This document shows, in pieces, positions 23,097-29,906 of a stretch of 29,906 nt of DNA. The stretch comes from Bacteroidia bacterium (GTDB lineage Bacteria > Bacteroidota > Bacteroidia > Bacteroidales > Azobacteroidaceae): positions 1 through 29,906 of the forward strand of contig BNTV01000056.1 of assembly GCA_025996865.1 (NCBI GenBank), in the 5' to 3' direction. The position numbers were made by a program, and so were the translations under genes. Below the pieces are notes generated by a model, which did not search any database, was not told where the DNA came from, and saw only the letters and a list, made by a program, of their open reading frames with translations. Each line of letters starts with the position of its first letter. Positions within the stretch are counted from its first letter, which is position 1.

Positions 23097-24435
23097 CATT
23101 CATTCCTTTTTCCAAAACCTTTTCCAACACGCCCACATAATAAAACGGCAGATTGATAAGATTAAATTCCTTGCCCGCCTGCGTTTTCACTTTGTCAATT
23201 GAAAAAGGCTTCGACCACACCCTAACCGCCCAATCGTGCGGACATTCATCCATAAACAGGTGCAGCGATTTTAAGTGTGCATTGTGTCCGGATTTTACTT
23301 CAATCGGAATTATTTGTCCGTCAAAAACAGATATTAAATCCACTTCGGAATTGCTTCCCCGTTGCTGTCTAACCCAAAAATTTTGCTTTTCACCAACCTC
23401 AAACGAAATTGTTTTTAACTCCTGCGCTACAATTTGTTCGGCAGCTTTACCACGCCAAGTATCAAGTAAATCGCTGTGCATTATGTATTCTTTTTGAATT
23501 TTGGCATTGTAATTTACCAGCCCGGCATCAAGCCAAAAAAGTTTTGGTGAGCGTTTGAGTTCGGAAACAACCGGCATTTTGGCGCTTGTAACCGGATAAG
23601 TCAGTTCGAGCAACATCGCCTTTTGCAAAGTACGAAATGCCTCGCCCGTTTCCCTCGCTTTGTATGACGAACCTGCAAAACTGCCAAAAGTGATTGCCTC
23701 GCCTGCAAAATTCCATCCGTAGTCGATAATATAACGGATGACCTCCGCCTGTGTTTTGTTTTCAGCATATTTTTCGACATCGTTTTTGTAAGTGTTAATC
23801 AATTGATTATAAATTCGTTTCAGTCCTATAATGTCTTTGTTGTCGGCATATCTCGCTACTGCTTCGGGCATTCCACCAACGAGTGAAAAGGTTTTGAAAA
23901 GTTGCATCACGCTGTCGTGAAAAACGGCAGGTAAAGCAACATTCAAAATCGGCTCTGCAAAACGATTTTCGCCTGTGGCATTCAAAAATTCGAGAAACGA
24001 GCAGGGATACAACGCTAAATATTCCACCCGGCCGACAGGTAACGAAATGTGTTTGTCGAGCATTGTTTCCAAAAGCGAACCTGCTGCAATGACATAAATT
24101 TCGGGCAGTTCCTCATAAAAATAGCGCAAAAGCGACACCGTATGCGGTGAATTTTGAATTTCGTCAATAAACAGCAGTGTTTTACCTTTTTTTTGCGAAA
24201 TATCGCAATACAAAAACAGCAAAGGCAGCAACTGTTTCACGTCGTCAGTCGATTCAAAAAGTTCTTTCGCCTGTTTCTTTTCCAAATTTACAGGAAGAAA
24301 ATTATCAAAATTTTCCGCAAAACGACTTACGACAGTTGTCTTGCCAACCTGCCTCGCACCTCTTAAAACCAATGGCTTACGATATTTATCATTACCCCAG
24401 CGAGTTAATTCCTTTTGTATATTTCTTTCAAACAT
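23089..24435 (-). CDS. AAA ATPase with DUF4143 domain
   Basis: The protein has 448 aa when started at the ATG at 24435 (MFERNIQKEL). A longer frame from a TTG at 24462 would begin inside the -7 box, so I reject it. Walker A is GARQVGKTT (residues 26-34) and Walker B is TLLFIDEIQNS; AAGSLLE and PVGRVEYLALYPCSFLEFL follow as usual for AAA_14/DUF4143 proteins. Near the C-terminus is SEVDLISVFDGQIIPIEVKSG, a PD-(D/E)XK nuclease-like D...ExK pattern. The biological role of this family is not established. The gene stands alone between convergent and divergent neighbours. Confidence 0.9.
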   Translation of the reverse strand: MFERNIQKELTRWGNDKYRKPLVLRGARQVGKTTVVSRFAENFDNFLPVNLEKKQAKELFESTDDVKQLLPLLFLYCDISQKKGKTLLFIDEIQNSPHTVSLLRYFYEELPEIYVIAAGSLLETMLDKHISLPVGRVEYLALYPCSFLEFLNATGENRFAEPILNVALPAVFHDSVMQLFKTFSLVGGMPEAVARYADNKDIIGLKRIYNQLINTYKNDVEKYAENKTQAEVIRYIIDYGWNFAGEAITFGSFAGSSYKARETGEAFRTLQKAMLLELTYPVTSAKMPVVSELKRSPKLFWLDAGLVNYNAKIQKEYIMHSDLLDTWRGKAAEQIVAQELKTISFEVGEKQNFWVRQQRGSNSEVDLISVFDGQIIPIEVKSGHNAHLKSLHLFMDECPHDWAVRVWSKPFSIDKVKTQAGKEFNLINLPFYYVGVLEKVLEKGMNEK

Positions 24436-24459
24436 AATTGACAGTGTTTTTTTACGCTG

Positions 24460-24467
24460 CAAAGATA
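24460..24467 (-). promoter_or_regulatory. -7 box of the AAA ATPase gene
   Basis: On the minus strand TATCTTTG matches TAnnTTTG and ends 24 bp before the ATG at 24435. The -33 region falls inside the first copy of a 33-bp tandem repeat; no clear TTTG is seen there. Confidence 0.55.
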
Positions 24468-24469
24468 CA

Positions 24470-24567
24470 AAAATTGTTTCAATGTAGAGGTATATTTCTG
24501 TGAAAATTGTTTCAATGTATAGGTATATTTCTATAAAATTTGTTCCAATGTAGATGTAAAATTTCGT
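24470..24567. repeat. Three tandem copies of a 33-bp repeat in a promoter region
   Basis: Copies at 24470-24502, 24503-24534 and 24535-24567 share AAAATTGTTTCAATGTAGAG and a TATATTTCT tail; the first two are nearly identical and the third has diverged. They lie directly upstream of the minus-strand ATPase promoter. They could be repeated protein-binding sites; copy number may vary between strains. Confidence 0.85.
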
Positions 24568-24656
24568 CTTTTTTGTATCAAAATCGGGGTAAAACTTACT
24601 CGATTTTGTTTTACATAAAAACTGCTCAATAACATAAAAAAAATTTTAGACATAAT

Positions 24657-24687
24657 TTTGTATATAAAAAAAGTAGCAGTAATTTTG
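24657..24687 (+). promoter_or_regulatory. Promoter of the GDPD - GH51 - GH51 operon
   Basis: TTTG (24657-24660), 19 bp, TAATTTTG (24680-24687): a full match to the Bacteroidetes consensus. The transcription start is expected near 24693, about 60 bp before the GDPD start codon. Confidence 0.75.
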
Positions 24688-24696
24688 CACCTGAGT

Positions 24697-24722
24697 AATA
24701 AGTGTGAATTTAGACACTTATT
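24697..24722. promoter_or_regulatory. Palindrome just downstream of the operon promoter (candidate operator)
   Basis: AATAAGTGT (24697-24705), 8 bp, ACACTTATT (24714-24722): a perfect 9-bp inverted repeat located about +5 to +30 of the predicted transcript. The position suits a repressor site; the Nudix/wHTH regulator at 15552 is the natural candidate. It could also act as an RNA hairpin in the leader. Confidence 0.6.
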
Positions 24723-24751
24723 GTAAGTTTAAAAATTAAACAAATTACATT

Positions 24752-25660
24752 ATGAGTAAAAAAATGAGAAATGTAGTTATAAGTCTTTTATGCATAGTCA
24801 GTTTTTCCTTACAAGCACAGAGTCGAGCCGATTCGTTGCTATCTTTACTTCATGATACTTCGGGCAACTACGTCTTTGTAGTGGCACACCGTGGTGATTG
24901 GCGGAATGCGCCCGAAAACTCGCTAAAAGCGATGGAAAGGTCTATTAAAATGGGCGTTGATATGGTAGAAATCGACATCAGGATGACCAAAGACGGTGAG
25001 CTTGTGCTGATGCACGACGGTACTATCGACCGTACAACAACAGGCAAAGGGAATGTTGCGGATTATACGCTGGCCGAGCTGCGGCAATTTTATCTGAAAG
25101 ATGGCTTAGGGGTGGTTTTAACTCAACAAATCCCCACATTAAAAGAAGTGATGCTTCTCTGCAAGGATAAAATTTTAGTAAACGTGGACAAAGCCGCCGA
25201 CTACATGGATAAAGTGCAGGAAATACTAAAGGAAACCGGCACGGAAAAACAAGTAGTATATAAAGGGTATAAACCATATCAGGACGTAAAGCAACAATAC
25301 GGTGATTTATTGAATCAAATCATCTATATGCCGATTGTTGCCGACAATACAAAAGGCTTGGACACAGTCGTTGCCGATTTTATAAAATACTACAAGCCGG
25401 TTGCATTTGAGATTATTTTTAGAACAGAAGACTCTCCGATGAATGCAGCGGTCAAAGCAATGAAAACAAACGCATGTCGTGTATGGGTAAACTCACTGTG
25501 GGCCAACATGAATGCAGGACATAACGACGAACGCGCCGTTGACGAACCGGACGCCTGCTGGGGTTGGCTCATCGAATACGGCGCGAGTATTATCCAGACC
25601 GATCGTCCGAAAGAACTGATTGAATACCTGAAAAGTAAAAATAAAAGAATCTCAAAGTGA
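24752..25660 (+). CDS. Glycerophosphodiester phosphodiesterase family protein, secreted
   Basis: This 302-aa protein has a signal peptide (cleavage near SLQAQS). The GDPD catalytic set is complete: His46-Arg47 in AHRGD, Glu55 in PENS, Glu73 and Asp75 in EIDIRMTKDG, His88 in LMHDGTIDRTTTGKG. The C-terminal part contains a usual GDPD segment (YGASIIQTDRPKELIEYL). These enzymes hydrolyse glycerophosphodiesters to glycerol-3-phosphate and an alcohol; exported ones can act on lipids or on glycerol-phosphate decorations. It is the first gene of the operon with two arabinofuranosidases, 22 bp before the next start codon, an unusual pairing. It is separated from its promoter by a 64-bp leader with a palindrome. 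Confidence 0.9.
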   Translation: MSKKMRNVVISLLCIVSFSLQAQSRADSLLSLLHDTSGNYVFVVAHRGDWRNAPENSLKAMERSIKMGVDMVEIDIRMTKDGELVLMHDGTIDRTTTGKGNVADYTLAELRQFYLKDGLGVVLTQQIPTLKEVMLLCKDKILVNVDKAADYMDKVQEILKETGTEKQVVYKGYKPYQDVKQQYGDLLNQIIYMPIVADNTKGLDTVVADFIKYYKPVAFEIIFRTEDSPMNAAVKAMKTNACRVWVNSLWANMNAGHNDERAVDEPDACWGWLIEYGASIIQTDRPKELIEYLKSKNKRISK

Positions 25661-25682
25661 CTATAAAAAAAATAATTATATC

Positions 25683-28193
25683 ATGAATAAAAAAATTTAT
25701 CTAATGGCAGGGGCATTACTGTTATTCTCTTGCCAACAGCAACCTGAAACTGCGAATCGTATTTCAGTCGATTTTGCCCAAAAAGGCGCTAAAGTGTCCG
25801 AATCAATGTACGGCGTTTTCTTTGAAGAAATCAACCACGCCGGCGATGGCGGACTTTATGCCGAACTGGTGCAGAACCGCAGTTTTGAAGAAAAAGAAAT
25901 CCCCAAAGGATATAGCGTGCGCGACGGCAGACTCTATCCCGCACCTGTGACCAATCACTTATCCGGAAAAGTGAGTAATCAATCGTTCAAATGGAATCCG
26001 GAAGATATTCCGGCCTGGTCGCTGAGCGATGCCACGAAAGCGCATATCAGCCTGAGCAAGAAAAACCCCTTGTTTGAGGAAGCGCCTACGCAACTGCAAG
26101 TTACGGTTTCGGATGCCTCGAAACCCGTTTCCGTTATCAACAGCGGTTACTGGGGAATGGGGTTTCAAAAAGACCGGCGCTACCAACTGCGTTTTTATGT
26201 AAATGCAGACCGCAGCTATCAAGGAACGATAACGGCCAAACTGTTGTCGGCTGACAATCAGGTACTCGCTTCGCAATCTTTCGACCTGAAAAGCCACAAC
26301 AAATGGGAGGAATACACCGCCCAACTCACCGCATCGGCTACGGACGGGAAAGGAAAATTGGCTATTGAACTGAATCAAGCCGGCACAGTTTCACTGGATT
26401 ATGTATCCCTTTTCCCCGAAAAAACGTTCAACAACCACCCCAATGGTTTGCGAGAGGATGTAGCCGGATTTTTGCAAGACCTCCGACCGGCTTTCGTCCG
26501 TTGGCCGGGTGGTTGCGTGGTGGAAGGCCTCAGTTTGGACAATCGCTTTGAATGGAAAAAGACTTTGGGCGACCCTGCCCGTCGTCCCGGAATTTACGAT
26601 ACTTGGGGTTACCGTTGTTCGTATGGATTCGGATACCATGAGTTTTTAGAATTTTGCGAAGACGTCAATGCCGGCGGTATGTATGTGTGCAATGTCGGAA
26701 TCGGCTGTCAAGCCCGGATGGGAGACGCTTGTTCGGAAAACCAGGTGCCCTATTATTTGGATGATTGTTTAGATGCTATCGAGTATGCACTGGGCGATGT
26801 TACATCCGAATGGGGCGCCAAACGCGCCGCCGCAGGACATCCGAAACCTTTTCCGTTGAAATACGTCGAAATCGGCAATGAAAATGGTGGACCTGTTTAC
26901 AATGCGCGGTTCGATATTTTCTACAAAGCCATCAAGGAAAAATATCCCCAACTGACGCTCATATCCAACCATGGTTTGGGCGATGGAGTGAAAGAAGTCA
27001 AAAAAACCGATATGATTGACCCGCACTGGTATGTCAATCCGGATTATTTCTTCGCCAATACCACTATTTTCGACAACCAGCCGCGTGGCGATTATCACAT
27101 CTATGTCGGAGAATATGCCTGCAACAGCCAGGTGGGTGCGGGCAATATGCTGGGAGCGCTTTCCGAAGCTGCTTTCATATTCGGCATGGAACGCAACGGC
27201 GATTTGGTGACGATGTGTTCGTATGCTCCCTTGCTGGAAAACCGCAACAACCGGGAATGGCCGGTCAACCTCATTCAACTCAGTACGGATAGCGTAGTGG
27301 GACGCTCGTCGTATTACGTGCAAAAAATGGTTGCAGAAAACAAACCGGACTACAATGTATCAACCGAATTGTTGTTGGGAAATGAAGTGCTCAAATTCGG
27401 CAAAGGTGCTTTTGGCCTTGGCACTTGGGATACGCAGGCTGAATTTAAAGACATTCGTCTCACGGTTGGTGACAAGCAAACGGAAACAGGAAAAGAGAAT
27501 TGGGATGCCGTAAAAGGTCAATGGACGGAAAAGGCAGGCATATTATCGCAATCATCCGAAGAAAAGGGTGCAATGATTATAAGGAAGAATTTCAAAGGCG
27601 AAAAATACAGTTTGAATCTGAAAGCCCGCAAGACAGGTGGTAAAGAAGGTTTCTTCATTTATTTCGGTATGCAGGATGGTAACAAAAACGGCTACTTTCT
27701 CAACATAGCCGGTTGGGGAAATACGAGAACCGCCGTGGAAAAGCTCGAAAACGGGAACACGGTGCGGACAACAAAGAGCGTCCCGCACAGCCTCGAAACC
27801 AACAAGTGGTATGACATCCGATTCGTTGTAAACACATCTGATGTAGAGTTATTTATAGACGATATCTCAATAGGTAAATTCGAAGACAAAATCGAACAAC
27901 GTAATTTTGCAATCGCCGGATACGACGAATCGACCCAAGAATTGATACTGAAAGTAGTAAACGCCAATAACAGCCCCCGGGTGTCAACTATCGACTTGAA
28001 AGGTCTCAAGGAAGTATCTCGCGATGGTCGGGCTATCACGCTGTCAGCCAATGCACCGACCGATGAAAACTCATTCGCCGAACCGCAAAAGATATTTCCG
28101 GTGGAAGAAGATTATCATCAATTCGGAACAACATTTAATTATACTTTTAAGCCTAATTCGTTTACGATTTTTAGGATCAAAGCGAAGAATTAA
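25683..28193 (+). CDS. GH51 alpha-L-arabinofuranosidase, large multidomain lipoprotein
   Basis: This 836-aa protein has a lipoprotein signal (LLLFSC, Cys17), so it is probably cell-surface or periplasmic. After a first strand segment (ESMYGVFFEEINHAGDGGLYAELVQNRSFEE) comes a CBM4-like beta-sandwich insert (about residues 75-250), then the TIM barrel (RPAFVRWPGGCVVEG on). The acid/base is Glu400 in EIGNENGG and the nucleophile Glu477 in VGEYACN. A laminin-G/DUF1080-like beta-sandwich (about 600-740, WTEKAGILSQ to DVELFIDDISIGKF) is inserted in the C-terminal domain. The enzyme should remove arabinofuranosyl side chains from arabinan, arabinoxylan or arabinogalactan. It overlaps no gene; the second GH51 starts 9 bp after its stop. 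Confidence 0.93.
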   Translation: MNKKIYLMAGALLLFSCQQQPETANRISVDFAQKGAKVSESMYGVFFEEINHAGDGGLYAELVQNRSFEEKEIPKGYSVRDGRLYPAPVTNHLSGKVSNQSFKWNPEDIPAWSLSDATKAHISLSKKNPLFEEAPTQLQVTVSDASKPVSVINSGYWGMGFQKDRRYQLRFYVNADRSYQGTITAKLLSADNQVLASQSFDLKSHNKWEEYTAQLTASATDGKGKLAIELNQAGTVSLDYVSLFPEKTFNNHPNGLREDVAGFLQDLRPAFVRWPGGCVVEGLSLDNRFEWKKTLGDPARRPGIYDTWGYRCSYGFGYHEFLEFCEDVNAGGMYVCNVGIGCQARMGDACSENQVPYYLDDCLDAIEYALGDVTSEWGAKRAAAGHPKPFPLKYVEIGNENGGPVYNARFDIFYKAIKEKYPQLTLISNHGLGDGVKEVKKTDMIDPHWYVNPDYFFANTTIFDNQPRGDYHIYVGEYACNSQVGAGNMLGALSEAAFIFGMERNGDLVTMCSYAPLLENRNNREWPVNLIQLSTDSVVGRSSYYVQKMVAENKPDYNVSTELLLGNEVLKFGKGAFGLGTWDTQAEFKDIRLTVGDKQTETGKENWDAVKGQWTEKAGILSQSSEEKGAMIIRKNFKGEKYSLNLKARKTGGKEGFFIYFGMQDGNKNGYFLNIAGWGNTRTAVEKLENGNTVRTTKSVPHSLETNKWYDIRFVVNTSDVELFIDDISIGKFEDKIEQRNFAIAGYDESTQELILKVVNANNSPRVSTIDLKGLKEVSRDGRAITLSANAPTDENSFAEPQKIFPVEEDYHQFGTTFNYTFKPNSFTIFRIKAKN

Positions 28194-28202
28194 AAATGAA
28201 AA

Positions 28203-29744
28203 ATGAAAAAATTTAGTTTGACAATAATAAGTTTAGTATGTTTGTTGGCATCTGCTCAATTGTATGCCCAAACCCCAGTCGTAAACGGGTTCCGGCTTGA
28301 GAAAGAAACCCAGCCGCAAGTGTATGACCGCATGATATTCGGTCAGTTCATCGAGCATTTCCACAGGCAGATTTACGGCGGCATCTTTGAACCGGGGTCG
28401 GCGCTGTCGGACAAGGACGGTTTTCGCACAGATGTGATTGAAGCCCTACGCGAGTTGAAAATTCCGATTGTCCGCTGGCCCGGCGGTTGCTTTGTATCGT
28501 CTTATCACTGGCTCGACGGCGTTGGCCCCAATCGGCAACCGTCTTTGGATAAAGCGTGGGGCGTTGCAGACCCGAATACGTTTGGAACCATTGAGTTTGT
28601 AAAATGGTGTCGAAAAATCGGAGCAGAACCGTTTATCTGCACCAATGCCGGTACCGGAACCGCAGAGGAAATGAGCGACTGGGTGGAATATTGCAATCTC
28701 AACATCGGCAAATATGCGCAGCTTCGCAAATCGCACGGTGTCGAAGAACCGTTAGACGTCAAATATTGGAGTATCGGCAATGAAAATTACGGCAGTTGGG
28801 AATTGGGAGCCAAGACAGTCGCGGAATGGGGTCCGTTGGTTCGTGAATCCGCCAAATTAATGAAGGCAGCCGACCCTCATGTGAAACTTTTTGCTGCAGC
28901 AACAGCCGGAGAAGATTGGACCTTACCCCTACTCCAAACCGCAGGCAAGTATTTGAATTACGTTTCCATTCATGGTTATTACGGAGGTACATCATCAACC
29001 TATCTTGAAAGTATGATGCGAACCGAACAACCGGCAGCCGGCATTTCCAGCACCATTGCCATTCTCGAAAAATCAAAACTTCGCGGAAAAGTCAAAATTG
29101 CTTTCGACGAATGGAACCTTCGAGGCTGGTATCATCCGGGCTTTCCGGGTGGCGGCGCGGAAAATCCTCTAATAGCAGAACGTGATAAAAATGACATCAA
29201 TTCAACTTATACGATGGCGGATGCGCTGTTTTCAGCCTGTTTTCTTAACACCTGTTTACGGAACAGTAACGATGTTGAAATCGGCGGTTTTTCTCCAATA
29301 GTAAATACCCGCGGGGCGCTGTTTGTGCATCCGAAAGGCATTGTGAAGCGGACAACTTTCCATGTACTGCAGTTATATGCCAATAAATTGGAAAAGAATG
29401 TATTGCCGGTTCAGGCAACATCGGAAGATTTAGTGAACGGCAATAACAAAACGCCTGTTTTAGATGTCGCAGTAACCTGCAATGATGCCAAAACCCGCTT
29501 CGTATTGGCCGTCGTGAACAAACATCCCGACAAAGCGATTGAGTTTGCGCCCGACTTTGCAAACTTGGGCGGCGCAACTCCCAGGCAAGTATCTGCCACT
29601 ATCCTGAGCGGCGCTTCGCCTGACGACTACAATGATATTGGGGCTGAGAACCGTGTAGCGCCTTATGAAAAAGTGCTGAAGGTGGAAAAAGGGAAAGTAT
29701 TGCTACCGCCACATTCGCTGGTTTTGATAGCGGTTGGGAAATGA
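28203..29744 (+). CDS. GH51 alpha-L-arabinofuranosidase, compact secreted form
   Basis: This 513-aa protein has a signal peptide (cleavage near QLYAQ). It has the classic compact GH51 form: FGQFIEHFHRQIYGGIFEPGS at the start, VRWPGGCFVSSYHWLDGVG, acid/base Glu194 in SIGNENYGSWE, nucleophile Glu303 in AFDEWNLRGWYHP, and a C-terminal beta-sandwich ending LPPHSLVLIAVGK. It should remove terminal arabinofuranose and probably works on products of its large neighbour. Its start region has two overlapping AAAATGA units (ATG at 28196 and 28203); the first ATG reads only six codons, so 28203 is the start. It closes the operon and is followed by a small hairpin. Confidence 0.95.
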   Translation: MKKFSLTIISLVCLLASAQLYAQTPVVNGFRLEKETQPQVYDRMIFGQFIEHFHRQIYGGIFEPGSALSDKDGFRTDVIEALRELKIPIVRWPGGCFVSSYHWLDGVGPNRQPSLDKAWGVADPNTFGTIEFVKWCRKIGAEPFICTNAGTGTAEEMSDWVEYCNLNIGKYAQLRKSHGVEEPLDVKYWSIGNENYGSWELGAKTVAEWGPLVRESAKLMKAADPHVKLFAAATAGEDWTLPLLQTAGKYLNYVSIHGYYGGTSSTYLESMMRTEQPAAGISSTIAILEKSKLRGKVKIAFDEWNLRGWYHPGFPGGGAENPLIAERDKNDINSTYTMADALFSACFLNTCLRNSNDVEIGGFSPIVNTRGALFVHPKGIVKRTTFHVLQLYANKLEKNVLPVQATSEDLVNGNNKTPVLDVAVTCNDAKTRFVLAVVNKHPDKAIEFAPDFANLGGATPRQVSATILSGASPDDYNDIGAENRVAPYEKVLKVEKGKVLLPPHSLVLIAVGK

Positions 29745-29749
29745 TGAAC

Positions 29750-29769
29750 TCGGCGGTTAATAACGCCGA
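29750..29769 (+). terminator. Weak intrinsic terminator after the GH51 operon
   Basis: A 6-bp stem TCGGCG / CGCCGA with the 8-nt loop GTTAATAA, 5 bp after the GH51 stop codon. It is followed by AAAAATTTAG and, 12 bp further, by a T-rich run (TTTCTTTTT), so the U-tract is displaced. Confidence 0.45.
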
Positions 29770-29807
29770 AAAATTTAGAATTTCTTTTTACTTTCAATTC
29801 TTTTGTT

Positions 29808-29815
29808 TATCTTCG
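29808..29815 (+). promoter_or_regulatory. Putative -7 box of the last, partial gene
   Basis: TATCTTCG is one base from TAnnTTTG and lies 23 bp before the ATG at 29839. The -33 position reads TTTC. Only a partial match. Confidence 0.35.
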
Positions 29816-29838
29816 TAGGTATTTTAAAACCAAAAGGT

Positions 29839-29906
29839 ATGAAGAATTTACCGATAGGCATACAGTCATTTGAGGATTTGAGAAGTAGTGATTATCTTTA
29901 TGTTGA
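29839..29906 (+). CDS. AAA-ATPase-like / PD-(D/E)XK family protein, 3' partial
   Basis: Only 22 codons are visible before the window ends: MKNLPIGIQSFEDLRSSDYL then YV. This is the very characteristic N-terminus of the AAA-ATPase_like proteins with a C-terminal PD-(D/E)XK nuclease domain that are abundant in Bacteroidales, where it is normally followed by DKT and the Walker A motif. Their function is not established. The gene is not part of the GH51 operon, being separated by a hairpin and a possible promoter. Confidence 0.75.
   Translation, partial: MKNLPIGIQSFEDLRSSDYLYV

Noticed and set aside
24436..24462. Longer start (TTG at 24462) for the AAA ATPase
   Set aside because: The codon overlaps the -7 box TATCTTTG; the ATG at 24435 gives the N-terminus usual for the family.

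Overview
The window looks like a chromosomal stretch of a Bacteroidetes bacterium, most likely order Bacteroidales. The evidence is a SusC/SusD pair, many lipoproteins with Bacteroidetes-type lipoboxes, Nudix/wHTH and DUF4843/PKD-like families, and several promoters of the Bacteroidetes type (TTTG, about 19-20 bp, TAnnTTTG). No rRNA, tRNA or CRISPR array was seen. No genus can be assigned from the sequence alone.

Layout. (1) 1-1084: 3' part of a HlyD-type periplasmic adaptor, cut by the window edge. (2) 8368-1184, minus strand: a four-gene outer-membrane uptake operon, SusC - SusD - DUF4843 lipoprotein - PKD-like lipoprotein, with no enzyme attached. (3) 8578-15464, plus strand, divergent from it: a TetR-controlled efflux operon (TetR, TolC-like channel, membrane-fusion lipoprotein, two separate ABC ATPases, two ABC-2 permeases), a YbhGFSR-like exporter. 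Four of its gene junctions carry arrays of a 7-bp repeat that supply the last codons of one gene and, at three of them, the first codons of the next. (4) 15552-18167: a Nudix/winged-helix regulator with a decayed Nudix box (AraR/NrtR type) and a secreted GH2 glycosidase, with a 29-bp direct repeat on both sides of the GH2 gene. (5) 18183-21011: a wrecked region. It holds a 36-bp perfect palindrome, a broken AbiEi/AbiEii toxin-antitoxin pair, a run of truncated gene pieces (GH2-like C-terminus, lipoprotein N-terminus, sialate O-acetylesterase N-terminus, GH20-like piece), the C-terminal half of a Fic protein, and a 717-bp non-coding element with 22-bp terminal inverted repeats and nested hairpins. 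(6) 21235-23047: a Tat-exported Gfo/Idh/MocA oxidoreductase and a DUF1097 membrane protein. (7) 24435-23089, minus: an AAA ATPase/DUF4143 protein behind a triple tandem repeat. (8) 24752-29744: an operon of a GDPD-family phosphodiesterase and two different GH51 arabinofuranosidases, with its own promoter and a palindrome just downstream of it. (9) 29839-29906: the start of an AAA-ATPase-like/PD-(D/E)XK protein, cut by the window edge.

How it fits together. The Nudix regulator, GH2 enzyme and two GH51 enzymes suggest use of arabinose-containing glycans. The decayed esterase/GH20/GH2 fragments suggest a second, lost locus for host-type glycans. The uptake operon has no glycosidase nearby and its ligand is unknown. 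The most unusual content is non-coding: the heptamer arrays built into the efflux genes, and the nested-palindrome element that abuts the catalytic motif of the Fic remnant.
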